Shown piece by piece: positions 10,443-25,400 of a DNA stretch of 64,000 nucleotides (position 1 is its first letter; each line of letters starts with the position of its first letter). The position numbers and the translations under genes are program-made. The notes under the pieces were generated by a model, which was given only the letters and a program-made list of their open reading frames with translations, was not told where the DNA came from and did not search any database. Source of the DNA: Norana najaformis (Eukaryota > Annelida > Clitellata > Crassiclitellata > Hormogastridae); NCBI GenBank assembly GCA_964023275.1, contig OZ029919.1, forward strand, positions 7,782,214 through 7,846,213, given 5' to 3'.

Positions 10443-13400
10443 GTAAGAAATTACATTACAGACCACTATTGATTCAGAAGCAGGCCGTATTAGACTACGT
10501 GACTATAATTTAGGCTAATCGGAAGACGGATATGATAGTTCACGGCGACACTTACCATTCATCTTGCAAGTCTCTAGAATGCATAATTGCTTACTGAACC
10601 TCTCCTATAAATAGGTCTTATCCAAACCAAAGATTTGCCACTTCTCAGCCGCTCGTACAGGGCCGGGGTTAGCCTCCCCGCGGCCCTGTTCGACCCTAAT
10701 GTGGTGACCCCATCCTTTCCTTCCTTCACTGCCTCTCTTCTCTTCACTCCGATGAAGGTTACATCATTCATGTCAGTTGATGGAAACAATTACGACTTAG
10801 GTAAACAAGGCGTGATTTCGTGCTGTTAAGCGCTGTGCATCAGGATAACTAGTTGTCTCGTGAAAGTTAATTTCGATTTATCGGTTGGAGTGTAATGGTC
10901 CTATTTGGGAATTGATTTATGGACTGCTGGGCTGCGGCTGGCATTCATGTTAATATCAAAGTAAAAAGCAATCGCGGCCAAGAATTCGACAGCCCGTAAA
11001 ATCGGCGACCTTTTTCAACTGAACATCTAGCCGCTAGATGTTCAGTTGAAAAGGGTCGCTAGATTCTAGCGCTGCCTAAGGTCGGCCCTTGCGCCTTAAT
11101 TTATGCTTTGTCAGCTCTTTAGAACAAACTTGTGAAAGACCTCCTTATGTGAGATTGCTCATCCCCTTTCATGCCTGTTAGTGTCAACACTCCTCGTAAT
11201 CGTAATCCCAAGATTTCTACAGCGCCCAACGAAAGCCGCGCCGCGGGGACCAACTTATTCACAGGCGCTCAGTCAAAACAAAATCGATAGGCAAAAGGGT
11301 TCGGTTCCGGGTCAAGATCCAAGAGTCAGGCAGAGAGACAGCGTGGCAGCTGTGGTGGGTGATGTTTGGGGCTTCTGCAGCATTTTACTGAAGACTGAAA
11401 TCCTAATTCTTCAAGCTATCCTATCCTGTTTCACTTCTGTGCCATCAAATGACCACAGTCAACAACAGTTCCACTGTAGCACCATGTTTTTTCCCGGGCT
11501 TGACCCCCTGGATGCTGACATGGCACGGAAACTGACCAAACAACCTGGCTGTTGTGAACTTAATTTGATATAGCATCGATGAATGAGCGGATTGGTCTCC
11601 TTGACAGAGCTTTTGTGTGGTGCTGAGAAATTTAGGAGATTTACATTTATGTACGTTTATAATGTAGTTTTTAGGCCCATTTTTTTGGGTTGTTAATGGC
11701 AAACAGCTGTAGGTAATGGAGTGAAGCTGTGTAATTAATCCAAACGTCAGTCTTTTATGTTGCTGAAAGAATTAGTGAAGAAGTTTCTAAGCAAGACTAG
11801 TGCTTGGTCTGTCATGTTGCATTAACAGTGGTACAGTACCCTAATCTAAAAAATGAGGGTAGATGTATCTCTGTACCCTCTGCCTGAAAATTATGCTAAT
11901 GTTTTAAATACTGACCTTACCAGCACGCCCATAAATATTTATAATAATGTACAATTGGATGGTTGTGTAGGACTTTTTAAAACTTTGGGCTGCTTTACTT
12001 TCACATAATTTGGTAAGTCCTTACCAACTGCCCTGAGGAACAGTGAGAAAAGTGAGCATGGTATGCACGAACCAATTTGTAACTAAGACATATGTATTTG
12101 AGGAGCACATTTGATAGTCTGTGAAAAGTTACTTTATGTTAAAGTCCTGCTGCTGATTTTTTACAACAGTTGCCGAGTTATCGTGAGAATCATAACTTTG
12201 ATATTAAAAGCGAGGATTTACCCCAATTTCTTCCCCTTCTGTTCCCTTTTGCATAATAGGTATTGCTCGACTAATAGTAAGAAAAGTTAATGGAGAATGC
12301 CAGGCTCATATTTAAAGGCATTGTTTATTCAAACTATGAAAAATAGGGTGTACAGTACCCTAGTATAAAAAGTGAGGGTAGAGGTACCTCTGTACCCCCC
12401 CCTGCCTAAAAATTATGCCAATGCTTATAATTAGCTTGCCAGCATGCCCATAAATATTTGCTGAGGCCCATATGGGTCCAGTATGCAAGTATGGGTCCCA
12501 TATAGATGTGGCTGCAGTCGGCAAATAATGGTGAAGAACCCCAGACGTAGCTGGCTACTTACTGTGTTATTCAAATTGTCATCATTACATTACATTACAT
12601 TGCTCGTATGGGCATGCTGGTAGGGATATTCTTATGTATGCCTCAGAATAGCCCTGCCAGCATGTCTATGTAGCACTTATGTAGCAAGGAAAAAAGTTAT
12701 CTATAATGAGTACGTGTGCAGTTGAGGAGTGCCCTTGAGAGGCACTGAAATATGGCGATGTAAATGTCTTGGTGTTGTTTTTTTCACAGAACTTGCCAAG
12801 CTCTTATCACCATTAATGTTCTGAGGTAGAGCGAGGAAAGTGTGCTAGCTATCGAGAACAGTTGCTAGTGGGGACTGTTCTGGTTATCTGAGCATTGTTT
12901 GCCTGATTACAAACGTTTTTGTCTTTATGGCTTTAACATCATTTAGGCTAGCAGATATCATGTCTGAATAGCTAGGTAACTAACTAACGAGATAACATCC
13001 AGTGGCAAACAGCTGCAAAAAATTTGGAAAATCTGAGTTCATGTACAACTGCATCGATAACCTGACTAAATGAATAAGTCGAGAGAGTTGTATTTGGTCT
13101 TGGTACTGAGGAAGAATGGCTTCAAGGCTTCAATAGACTGGGAAGGTCGGTTGAGTGAAATTGTGTTAGGGTTGCCAAATCTGTTTTGCTGTGGTGTATC
13201 CAGACATTTATGAATTGCCTTCTGAGAACTTTAAGAGATAAATATGACTCAAAGGTATTGGTAAATTTATGTATCACATCTTACAGACAACTGCACAGAG
13301 GCACTTGCATGATATTTATGCTGATAAAAGTAGTGCTAATAGAAACAGATTTAGGGCTTTAAGTAACCAGAACTAGCATCTAAATAACTGCAAAGTGCTG

Positions 13401-16400
13401 GAAAATAAAAATGGTTTATCAGTAATCACAAATATATGTTGCTGACAGCAGCTGCACACAATGCTTGGTTTATATAAATCTTGGTTTATATAAATCTTTG
13501 TAATTGTTGTTAGATTGTTGAGTTTCCTGCTTGCTCTCTTTCACGTGCAACGTGGGTCTGGCACCATGAATGCTGCCTAACTGAATAAAATTCATTCAAT
13601 TGTGATTATTTGCAGTAGATATTGGCAGAATTTTTGTGAAGAATATGTGAGTGAATATTCATTTCTACATAAAAGCCGGACACACAGTGTGTTAATTGGT
13701 CAAATAATTAATGATGTCACTCTGGGTGGGCTAGAAGCAGAGGAAGAGCAGTCCCTTAAGATAGCTCTGAGGTAGGCATGGTTACAAAGTGTTAGAGACT
13801 TCATTATTCTTGGTCTCGGCATATGAAGGCCAACTCTCTCTCACCGCCTGATCTTCAGGGTAGGAGGGCAAGACTTGAGATAAATGCTTAGTGCTAGGTT
13901 GTTTTAATAATGTTTCAAAGAAGTGATTAAAGTTCTCTAAGTATTATTGTATCATTTTCAAGTACCTTCAGTCCTTCAGAGTGTAGTTTGAGTAGCCACT
14001 TGGCAGTTGATAGCAACTTGGGCATTGATCTTTGTGTGATCCATGTAATGAGTCCTAGCTCAGGGTCAGCAGTGTGTAATTTCATAGTTCTGAATAGTAG
14101 CTAAAGTATTTGGTATCTCTTACGCTTGGCAATTTTAGTAAATTTCCATGTGTGTTAAATCACCAGAAGTTAGGACTGGGGTGACAGTTTGGAGGGACAT
14201 TGTTGTGGGAGGGATAGGTTAAATCATGTGAAGAGCTACTAAAACCCTGGCATTTTCTTTTTGCAAGGCACATGTTTAGGCTTTGTTTTCAAGTTTATTA
14301 GTCATATAAATTTGCAAGTCATGCTTGCATTCCACTTAATGTCTGGTGCTCTGTAGATGAACAAGTTTCAGGGTTACCTTTGAGAGCAGTGACGACAGGA
14401 CTTTTGATTTAAAAGGTTCAAGAGCAAATTGTTCATTTTATGACTGTTCAAAGTTTTTGATATTTTGGACTGTATCAGCTGAGTGTGCAATTAGGCTTGT
14501 AAATTAACAGTCGCTGTTCGGAAACGTAGTGCTTTCCAGTATTTTCAGGAATGCCATTACTGTTCTGCAAAGAATTCAGTGATTGTAATTGTAATCTGAC
14601 ATTTATAAAACGCCACTTCAAGAACAGACTTATCAGAGGCACTCCCGATCCGAACCAGTGAGACCACTGTCAAATAATGCAGACTTCAGGCAGTTGCAAA
14701 ACTGCAGAAGGGACAAACTGAGGAGCTCTCGAATGATGCAGCCGACCTTCACAAAACCTTCAACCGATGCACTGATACATGACCGGACTCCAGTTTTCCA
14801 AAAAATACTGTAACATTTCGTAAGATTCGTTTCACGTGCTTCACGCATGGAAGGGCCCTAAACTTCTAAGATATACATTACACTACTAGCCATTGTCAGC
14901 AACATATATCTGTGATTACTGATCAGCCATTTTTATTTTCTAGCACTTTGCAGCTATTCAGATGTTTGTTCTGGTTACTTAAAGCCCTAAATTCATGCCT
15001 ATTTACTGTTCTACAATACATTCAGTGATGCAGCAGACTTTCACAAAACCTTGAACTGGTTCAGTAACACTTGACTGGGCTCCAGTTTTTCAGAAAATAC
15101 TGCAACATCTGTTAAAATTAATTTCACGTTCTTTGTGCATCAGCTTCTACAAAACAACTGCTGAGATAGAAAAATCTGCATCCTCTTGTTAAGTAGTATT
15201 TAAACACATACGTGTTTTGTGAGGTGATTAAGAGGAGTTGACTGGTTTTGACATTTTGGGGTACGTGGTTGGTGAAGAGTTTAGTCTGGTCTTTATCAAG
15301 GTGGGTCCTGTATTTAATGTAGAGAGAAGCGATACTAGACTTTATGGTTGGTTTGTTTATAGTGAGGTTCTTGGCTGTCTAGCTGAAGAGCTAAAACTTG
15401 TTTACATTTTTTTGTGACATTGGTGAACTGTGTTCGATGACCTCCCATAATACAGTGCTAGGCTGTGACCAGTGTGTTGGTCGATAACTCGGCATCTTTT
15501 GTCTTTCGGTTAAAAAACCAAGACCATTCAGAATGAACTTTGCAAGAGAATAAAAAGAAATATACTTCTGGCTTATGTCCTGTCTTGAGAGAGAAACGAA
15601 TCTTAGTTACCTTTGTCCTAAAACATATGAGTTCTAAACTTCATATTTGACGTTGTTAAACATAGTGGTAGATTTCTTATTTCACAGTAAAAATATTTCC
15701 TGTGCACAGATTTCCTTGCTGTTTTTAGGGCTTATTAAAGGTTTTCACTTCTGTGCTTTCTATATCATGTGTTTCTGTCATTTGTTGTATGTTGAGGTGC
15801 TTTAGGCAGAGATTTAACACTAAACTATGTCTGGTACCCAGTGATACAAGTTTTTGATAATTTTCAGCTTTCTGTGTTATTTTTCTTTGCAGATTTACTG
15901 TTGGCCTTCCACTGCTGCTCGCACCAGTGGAAAGCCAACAATAAAGCGGTGTGAATTGTTTTATCAGCTTAATATTAAACATCTGTCAGTAAACATGCTC
16001 TGTTTTTAGAACATCTCAGACACATGCACTGTATGCAGAATATCTCAGACAGATACTTATTCATTGCTAATAGTTTTGCCATCTTGGCAAATAAATATCT
16101 GAAACAGTTAGATATCAGTTTTCTTTCACCCACTTTTTCATAAAAAGGGTTAGGGGATAATAATTCAAGAATGAGTTAGGCGATAATATCTTCAGATGGT
16201 CTGATGAAATCCTCCATAGTTTACTTGCCCATTTACTGGACAGCAATCAGTCTGCTGTTAGTAAAGCATGTAGTAAAACCTCGAGCTATATAATGTAATG
16301 TTCTTGTTATGTCCTGTAGCAAGACCACTCCTGATATATCCTGTGGATCATTTGTCCTCCAGAGTATGTTTGCCTTCGTACTTGAAGGCTGATTGTGCTA

Positions 16401-19400
16401 CTCATAAATTGCCTACGAAAGCCAGCCATTAAAGTTTGCAATAAATGTGGTTATTAGGCAGTAACTCTGTTGTATCAGTGGCGCCACTGTTTAGCCTGCT
16501 GCCTACCGGAAACTGCTCTTCAGCAAACATCTAGGCAGTCTAGTTTTAACCTGCGAGTACTCGTCGTCTAGCAAAAGTTCCAGATTGAAATTTCATTTGT
16601 TAATGCATCAATCTTCTATCCTGGATGCCTTGTCAGAAGTCTTCTGAATTGTCTGTTTCTCTATTCTCTAGGCCAATGATTATTCTTGAAATTCAGCAAA
16701 AATATAGTTTCATTGTCATCAGCCTTAGCGTAATCAATCAGTTGATCAATCATTCAATTAATCAATCACCTAACTCACTGCCCAAAGTTTTGTTTGGTGC
16801 GTGATTGATTTTGTGTACAGATCTGCTTGTTGTGATCAGATTATGCAGAAAACATTTTCAGAAACTGCCTGAGGTCATTGGCAATAACATTTCTGTGCAT
16901 TAAGTCAAGAAAGTAGTGTGTCCCAAACACTCATAGGCATAAAGTGTCTGGTAAACAGAGCTAAGTAATTGCCATAATTTGCAGCCAAGTAGAGTAATTC
17001 TTATTACTCTCTTTTAAAGTAATTTCTGGAAATGGTGCACACTAATGCATTGATAATGCAAAGTGACAAAAGTACTGTTATGAGTCCTTCAGCAGTACAA
17101 TGTAATCTAAAGACTGTATAATCTAAATACTTTTATGAATGCTCAACAAATCAAATTGCTTTGAGAAGACAAAGTGACATGGGTTCTTGTTTGAATGTAT
17201 ATACCTACCTCTTGAACACTAATGCAGTTTAGCAGCCAGTCGTACTTCTAGATCACTTTGTTTTTGTTTTGCACCAATAACTGTCGTGGCAATTAAGTCC
17301 AGTGGTGTTGAAGATAGTAATGAGATACTTAAAACTGCTGATTATACAATCAAAACTGCTGATTATACAGTCATTTGATTGATAACAAAAAGCATGTTAT
17401 AAATTATACATTTCCAAAACATACCACATTTTTATACATGCTAGTAATCCTAACCTTTTCTGAAGAGATTGCGATGTGTCATTGAATTGTAGAGTGTTAT
17501 AAACTGGTGACCATTGAAGTTGTTCTTTATTAAAATTTAGAAGACAAGTTATCACTTGCACCTCCCACAAAACTGCTTTAAAGCAGTAAAGTGCATTGTG
17601 ATGCTACTTGTAGCTAGCCACTTAGCAACCACTGCATATTAAGTTGGTGGCCTGAGATATCTAGTGTACTCATGCACAATGCCAATGCCCCTTTTTCGGC
17701 CTTGGCTGTGCCGTGGTACTTTAGAAATCATCTTATTTTTATGATCTAGTGCTGTAGGGAAATGAAGAAGTTAAGCCAAAGGTAGTTATTTGAGGAGAGA
17801 GTGTATGAGGCTGACATGAGCCTGTTGGGGGGGACTGGACTTAAGTTGGCTTTTCCTAAGTTTTGTTTAACCATTTCCACCATTCTTGGGTGTCTTCCAA
17901 AGCTGCATCTGGTTTTTTGATGTCAGTTGCCATCCATGTCCTGTTTGGTCATTTATATTCTAGTAGTGATTTATGTCACTACCAGTTTGTTAATGGTTTG
18001 GTTCTGTTAGGCTTTTCCAAGAAATTTATAAAGTAGGGATTTTGTGAATAATCTAGCTGTGAATAATCAATTTTGCATTAGCTTTCAGAAAGCCTTTAAT
18101 CTGTCTGTTGCCCAAGTGAACTTTCATGTATGCACAAAATATTTATAAAGATATACATAGATTATAACTTTGAGTATACAAATATGCATTTGGATTACAT
18201 ACGGTATATACATGTATAAGTATGATTGTAACAGTATATACAATGTATATACCATATGTATTCCAAATGCATATTTGTATACTCAAAGTTACAATCATAC
18301 TTATACATGTATAATATACATGTATAATATACATGTATAATACACACAGTATATACATGTATAAGTATGTATGCTGAACATGTTTGTCAGAAGTATGTAC
18401 TATTTATAACATATGTTCTTTAACAAGGGAAGCTGGACTGCAGACATTGACCTGTAGTGTTGCTACTGTTGTCTTACAGCGAGCGCTAGACTACTAGCGT
18501 CATTGCCAGGCAACAACCCTACTGGTCCGGGCAACGCATCAGCTGACGCATGGGAAGCTGGTGCATGTGCATGGTCATCGGATGGACGTTACTTTGCGTG
18601 GGCATCTAGTCATCGACTTGTGAAGATTGTACCACAGAGCAAAACCACTGCTGCAAGGTTAGCCTCGTAATCCATTTGACTGTTTATGTGTAGAGGCCAT
18701 AGGGCTAAGAGTAACCCAGCTCGTGTTCCTTGATTAGTTCAGACTGTGCATGGTTCTCTCCATTTGATGGCAGAAGCAGTGGTGGCTCCAGAATTGCTTG
18801 TGTGAGAGATAAGGGCACTTCCAGAGGCAATCCACATTCTGGCAGTCCACCATGCACGGGTCTGGTCTGAGGGGCTCTGGCATATAATCAAAAGGGGTAC
18901 CCACGCTAAATACGCCACTGAGCAGAAGTTTCATTTAGTGGATAACAGGGTAGAAAGAAGTGAAAAAACTCCACACTTGCACACAAATGAAGAATTTTCA
19001 ACACTGAATATACAGTGTGAATGTTGTTGATTTGTTAGTTTTTGATAAGATTGAACGATTAAGGTTCAGTTAATGAACAAGAAGAATCATTCTTTGATTA
19101 ATGAGCGGAATGATCCAGGACCACTCAACTAAGGACTTGCAGGGGCATAAGTGAACGCTAGCCTTGTTTACCTGTTAAGGTTATCTTGACATATACCTGT
19201 ACACATCTGACTTCTTCACCTAGAATTTTGTTTTGCCAATGTGTAATTTACATGTGGTGTATTCTTTGCTCTAACTGGGTCTGATTTGTTGGCCTTGATC
19301 TATTTTATTCCAGCACAAATTAACAACACATGTTCCAAAATACCCAAGTTGAAAATAGACAGGTTTATGTAGTGAACAAGGGTGCAAGGATTGGGTTATT

Positions 19401-22400
19401 CTTCAGTTAATTACAATTAATTAATGAGCAGACGGGGAGAGATCTTCCGTGAACAAGCTAAATGATCTATCATTCCCAGGACTTAAAGGGACACAGTTTA
19501 TCATTGGCCTTGTCTGAACTTATCTACCCATCTGAGTTGTAATATGAGGGTGTCTGGATTTTTGTTTTGCCACTTTGTAATAAACACTTCACATTTTGTT
19601 TGTTTGCTGTAACATGGGCTTATTGTTTATCTTGATCTGATTTCTACCAGCAGAAGTTGTGCATTCCAAAAATAGGCAAATTGAAAATTGGCAGATATAC
19701 AGTCCACTGTGTGCAAGGAGACGAATAGTATTAAGTATGCACTAACCAACTGGGTAGCAGGCTGGAAGATAGTTATTTGAAAAAGAGTTTTAGCGTGTCC
19801 AAGCTCTGGGGTGTGCTGATCTCCTTAAAGGTCTCTTAACTAGGTTACGGATGACACTGGGGTTTTATTAGTTCACGGACCCCAACAGTTTATTGACTAA
19901 CATGGCCTAAATACTGAATGTAGTCCACAATGTACAAGGAGACGAGTACTATTAAATAGGCACCAAACAAGTGGGTAGGTGCCTGGCACGGAGTTACTCC
20001 AAGTCATACATGAGAATAATCAGGACAGCATTCTTTTCTTGATCCTTTGTTGGTTTTGCTTTGTTCAGACTATTGTTATTTTAAATGATTAGATGATGTT
20101 TACATGATGCAGGTGTTTACGAGAAAAGTTTTAGCTTGTCTAAGTTCTGGGAAATGCTGGTCTCCTTAAAGGCCTCTTAACTGCGTTAGTGATGGTGCTG
20201 GAATTGTATTAGTTCACCGACCCCAAAACTTTATTACATAATGTGGCTTAGATACAGAATAATGTTGTTTCAAAGGTTTATGAACTTGTTGCCTAACCTG
20301 GCCTAAATGGCAAGTATGGTGTTGAAAGGAAAGAACGAGAGTCTAAACCTTGGTATAATACAAGAGTGTAAGGGTTGATTGACTCTGGCAAATGAAATTG
20401 GCCTTCACAGATCTATGTAACTGATTGCTTCTGCGAGATTTCACACATCATGTAGCACGCACTGAAGCAGTTGGCACTGGAATTGGGTACAGTGTGTGCA
20501 AAGCACCAGAAGTTTTAACATAGCAATGTTCCTCTTCCCTGGATTCCATGTGCACTTGTGAACTTTGCAAGGAGGGCATTATCAGATGACATTTCTAAAG
20601 TTACAAGCGACTGACCAGTTCATCTTGTTGTCATTTGGGACAAGAATTTGGGGTCTCTTAATTTCCACATTTACCGCGTACTTAGCTCTGCAAGAGTTAG
20701 TAAAAATGCTGTCACGTACTTAGCTATGCAAGAGTGAGTAAAAATGCTGTCACATTAAGTTGCCTATCAGCAGAACTGTTGTCTACTATCAGAATTGTTG
20801 ACTTAGCAGTTAGTCATTTTGGTGACGCAGTAGAAAACTTTAGTTCTGGAGAGCTCTGGCTGGTTCATTTGCATTTATTGCATTTTTTAGCTTTTCCATG
20901 AAGTAAGCTCGAATTTAAAATGTTTCAACTGAAACTTTCTTTTCTTGGATCTCTTACACAAATTGTATCGAAGCTTTTGAAGCATTTTTATAGCACCTTT
21001 AAGAAACCTCTTGCCTTTGAGGTATGGTCTAGGTGAAAAAACCTCAAAGATGAATAAAATACAGCAAATCACAATTCACAAAATTGATGAGTCACAGTTT
21101 TCAGACAGGTTGATTGGTCGGTGTCTGCTGTCAGTACGATGAAGTTGAATGGCATGATTTCTGCACTAGGAACGAGAAATCGGAGGACAATAATGAACAG
21201 AATGCAGTCGTCACCCTTGACGCCGGAGATAAGGTTTGGTGCATGGCTTTCGGTTCTCGTAGCACTCATGTGAGACGCCAATCTAACCACACCACGTTTC
21301 ACTATCTCGTCATTGATGACGTTATATTGGCAACCGGACTTCGAAATGGACGCATTCGTACCTGGGATGTCAAGACCGGTAAGTCATATCTTTCTCTCTC
21401 TCATTTATAATATTGGTATGTGTAATAGAACACAAAGCTTAATTTATATAGCTTAAATAACTATAAATTACATAATCTATATAATTTTTATATAATTTTA
21501 TATTTAGAACACCTTTCCGGGTATCTACACAGATGGATAGTCAGTCACAGTGAAAGAGTATTCATTTGGAGGAAGGAGGTTTTGATGATACTTGCAACAG
21601 GGAAAAGATATATAGTGATGATAAAATTAACATTCCAGAGACGCAGATCTTAACTGATAGCATCATTTGTGCGGTATAAGTGATAGGAAAGGAACGAGCA
21701 GTTCACATCTTTGACTGGGTAGAGGAATCTGTTTGGCACGAAAACCTGAGACAGGGTGACAATAATTTCTTCAGAATTTCTTCTGTACTTGGAGACATGA
21801 TCATCCCTAAGTTTAGCAGCTAATCTGCATAATCTGTTTGCATGATCCTGCTGAGGACTTCAGTGTTGAAGGACACATGTAATAAATTAGCTTTTAACTG
21901 TAACTTGACTTGGCATGAACTAGATATGATGCTACGTTATTGTTTGTCTCATACAGTGTTAATTTTGCATGTGATAAGACTGAATATGTGTCATCATGGT
22001 TTCTGTATTCACAGAATCTTGATAACGCAAATGCACAAAGTTCGTAAAACACTGATGCGGATGCAATTAAGGTGTTGCCGGTTTTTCCGATCCAAATTAC
22101 TGGTTATGTAGAGAACTAGATCACATGATTATGCCTGTCGACCAGTGGCCAAAAGATTTCGAATTAGGATTTATATAAGCAACTGCGCATGTACATGTCA
22201 TGCTTGGGCTTCTGATTTTTGATCACACAGTTAGACATTGAAATAAACATGCACTTGTTTACTCAGAATTTCATGTACATGTGTCAGGAATATCAATTAC
22301 CTTATTTTCTAGTTTGTAGCTGTCCTGGTTAATCTGATTTATATGGCTTTTGACACCAGATACCCTATGCAAGCTAGTGTATCACTTGATACTAGTGAGA

Positions 22401-25400
22401 ATGTGAGCTGGAATGTCACCTACCTTTTAGTGATGAATGCCTTTGTTTAGACGTGATTAAACATGTAGTCATGCTTGCTAACTTAGAAATACTTAGGATT
22501 CTTGTATTTGAGTGATGTGAGAGAAATGAAGATTGTTTACATTTTACTTCCATTGCACTGAAATTTGGCTTAAGACTTTTAATAACATTAACTTTCACGA
22601 ATGAATGCCTCTTCACTGGGATTTTGTTCAAGGTTGGCTTGAATTGAACGCTTTTCCCTGGAAATATTGGGTTTTGGATTAACTGCGCATGTGACCAGTC
22701 AAGAGACAATATGGTCACAAAAGCTGTTTGTGAATTTCCTAATCTATACTGAACTTTGCAAGGTTCCTTTGGCATGGAATGGATTTCAGGCTTTGAAATT
22801 TGTTGGATTATGGCCAAGTATAATGTGGAAACTAGTTTCTGGTAACAGCAGACACAAGCATGACTAAATTGCTTATAAACATTGGATTTTGCAAAGCCAG
22901 ATTTTGCTACTTAGCGTTATCCAAATTCAAAAGTTGGGGAAAACCTGCTTATCAGTTTAATGCAGACAAGAAATTGTAATTTGAGGCTTAGAGGCTTTCC
23001 GTCATCCCATGTGCAACAACACTGATAGGTGGAGTCTGATAAGCCTCGACTGTAACGATTGTTTAACGGGAAATGGGTTATTTTTATTGGCCTTTACTTA
23101 CCGTAGCTGGCTTTTGCACAATTAGCACATGATTGAGATGCTCCAGACAGGGTGGTATGATGGCTCAGTGGTAATTCTGCAATGCTACAACACTGAGGTT
23201 TGATCCTCATTCCTTGTGTGATTCTAGGAATTTATAGTTGTGCTCTTCGGCTCGTGCGAAGGCACTGGCTTGTTCTTGAATGTTTGTTGTTTGTAATTGC
23301 CAGCAGATACTATCTGCGACTGTTGGACTATGCTTTTAAATTGAAGAAGGCAAGAACTGACAGACAACCATTGAAGGAGAAGCTACTGTCTAGTATCTGT
23401 TGCAGTCAGAAGAGTTACTGTTGGAAGGTATAAGCAAGCCATGAAAGGGTTGGCTTAATCTTCATAAACTACATTGGTTTATGCCTTGAAGGGGCTTTCA
23501 TCTTCGGTTAAATGCTTGATTCAGCTAAACTTATGTAGTTGAAATAAAATTCAGGCATTGTCTCACACAAGTGACCTGTTGAAACGAAAATGGATGAGAA
23601 GTAAGGGCTTATCAGGAATGTACCGTTGGGACGAACAAAAGTATCCAACCAAGGCATTATCATGCCAGTGTGGTTGCAAATGTGTGTGTGTGTGATAGGT
23701 CCCAAAGGTTTAAATATCCTGTCTGCGTGCCTGAACAGATGAAACCTGCCCAGACGATTAGGTTTTGTGGGTGTCTGGATGTGAAGCCACTTGATTTGGC
23801 TGGTTGCCAGCATTCCTCACTCGGCTGCCGCTACGGCCTAGAAAATCCTGGCACTTCTCCAAAGCCATTTCATATGGGAAATTGTTTTTCCCGGAACTGC
23901 CTTCCTGCAACTGGGATGAATATTTGTACAAGTGGTGTAGTATTTGACATGGTTTACGGCGTCTGACGACCAGTTTGATATGTATATGTTGAGAAATAAA
24001 TAAATAGTAGACAGGAAATGCCCGAGTAGTTTTTAACTCATTAATGCTGTGTGAAATGGTGGTCTGGGTAATATTTGGGCTTTTTAAGCATATCCAGACA
24101 TTTTATTTGATTGACGAAAAGCATGTAAAGTAATGAGATCTTCATAAATAAGCTATATAAATATCCAGCTACATACCTACATACATAGATTAACATTGCA
24201 AGGCCACATTGTAGGATAGGCTGGTGGCAGTGTGAACATTCGTATTACCAATTACCTTATGACTGCAGCATGTCTGCTTGCTCCAGTTACAAAAGTTTTT
24301 GCTGTATTGTTATATGATATTGGCTTTTTTATTCTACTAACATAGTGCAAATGATACGGTTCATTAATTCAATCTAATTAACTATTCTAATAATTAATAT
24401 TATTATTATAAGTAATAATTATTATTATATGTAATTATTATTATTATTATAAATAACTTATTAAAAATGATTCTTTGGTTTTTAGGGATATCTCATGTTG
24501 TGTTAAACTGTCTGTAGATTCGAAGAAGTTATTTTACGAGAAACTTAATGAAGTATCCTTAGATGTACGATTGTCCAGTGGTCAGCATGGCTGTCAGACG
24601 AAAGGACAAGGGTTCAATTCCCTGACATGGCAGGGATTTATTTTGAGATTTCAGCTTCCTAGCAAACTCGGCTATTATGAGTACACTGACTGAACAGTCA
24701 GTGGGAAGTTCAGTTGGAGAGGGAGAGGGTTGACCACCCCCTCATATGCCAAGTTCAAGCAAAATGAAATTGCTAACACTTCCTACCCATGGCTGCTTCT
24801 CAGGGTAGCTTAAGGGACTTCACTTCATCTAGTTGTTTTGTTTAGTTATCTTAGGTTAAGATATTGTTTTATAGTGAGAAGCTTACTAATACAATTCTCT
24901 GTATATTAATTAAGGTGAATTTTTTGCTTGTTTGCAGGATGTCTAAAAGTGGAGCTGATTGACCATACAGGAATAATCAGTGACCTGAGCTTTGCTCCGG
25001 ATGGAAGTCTTCGTCTTGTCTCGGCCTCCCACGACTCGACGCTTAAGGTCTGGGACTTCGAGGATGATGGAAACATGACAAAGACTCTGAAGTCAAAGGC
25101 AAAGCTAGTCTTTGGCTGTGCCTGGTCTCCAGACGCCAAGATGCTTGCATCAGTTGGTGACCGAAAAATGGTCAGTGGTCAGTCTTCAAGAATTTAAAGT
25201 GGATTCTGGTCTTTTGCATAAAAAGCTGTTGGCCAAATCATGTCTTACATCAGCTACTCTCACCAGTTAAAACCCGCAGTTATTCCCTATGAACCCACAC
25301 CCATGATCATATTATTCCATGTTGTATGCATATCAAGTTTTCTTGTGTTGTTAAATACTTGTAAACCGATGTGCGATTAGCTACTGGTTAATAAAGAGTA

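Noticed and set aside
21114..21169. Extending WSB exon 3 leftwards to 21135 or earlier
   Set aside because: Acceptors at 21097 or 21134 give a stop or the wrong phase after exon 2; only 21169/21170 fits.
23151..24640. Functional tRNA genes at the A/B-box pairs
   Set aside because: Acceptor and anticodon stems do not close and a non-tRNA body follows. They are SINE heads or pseudogenes.
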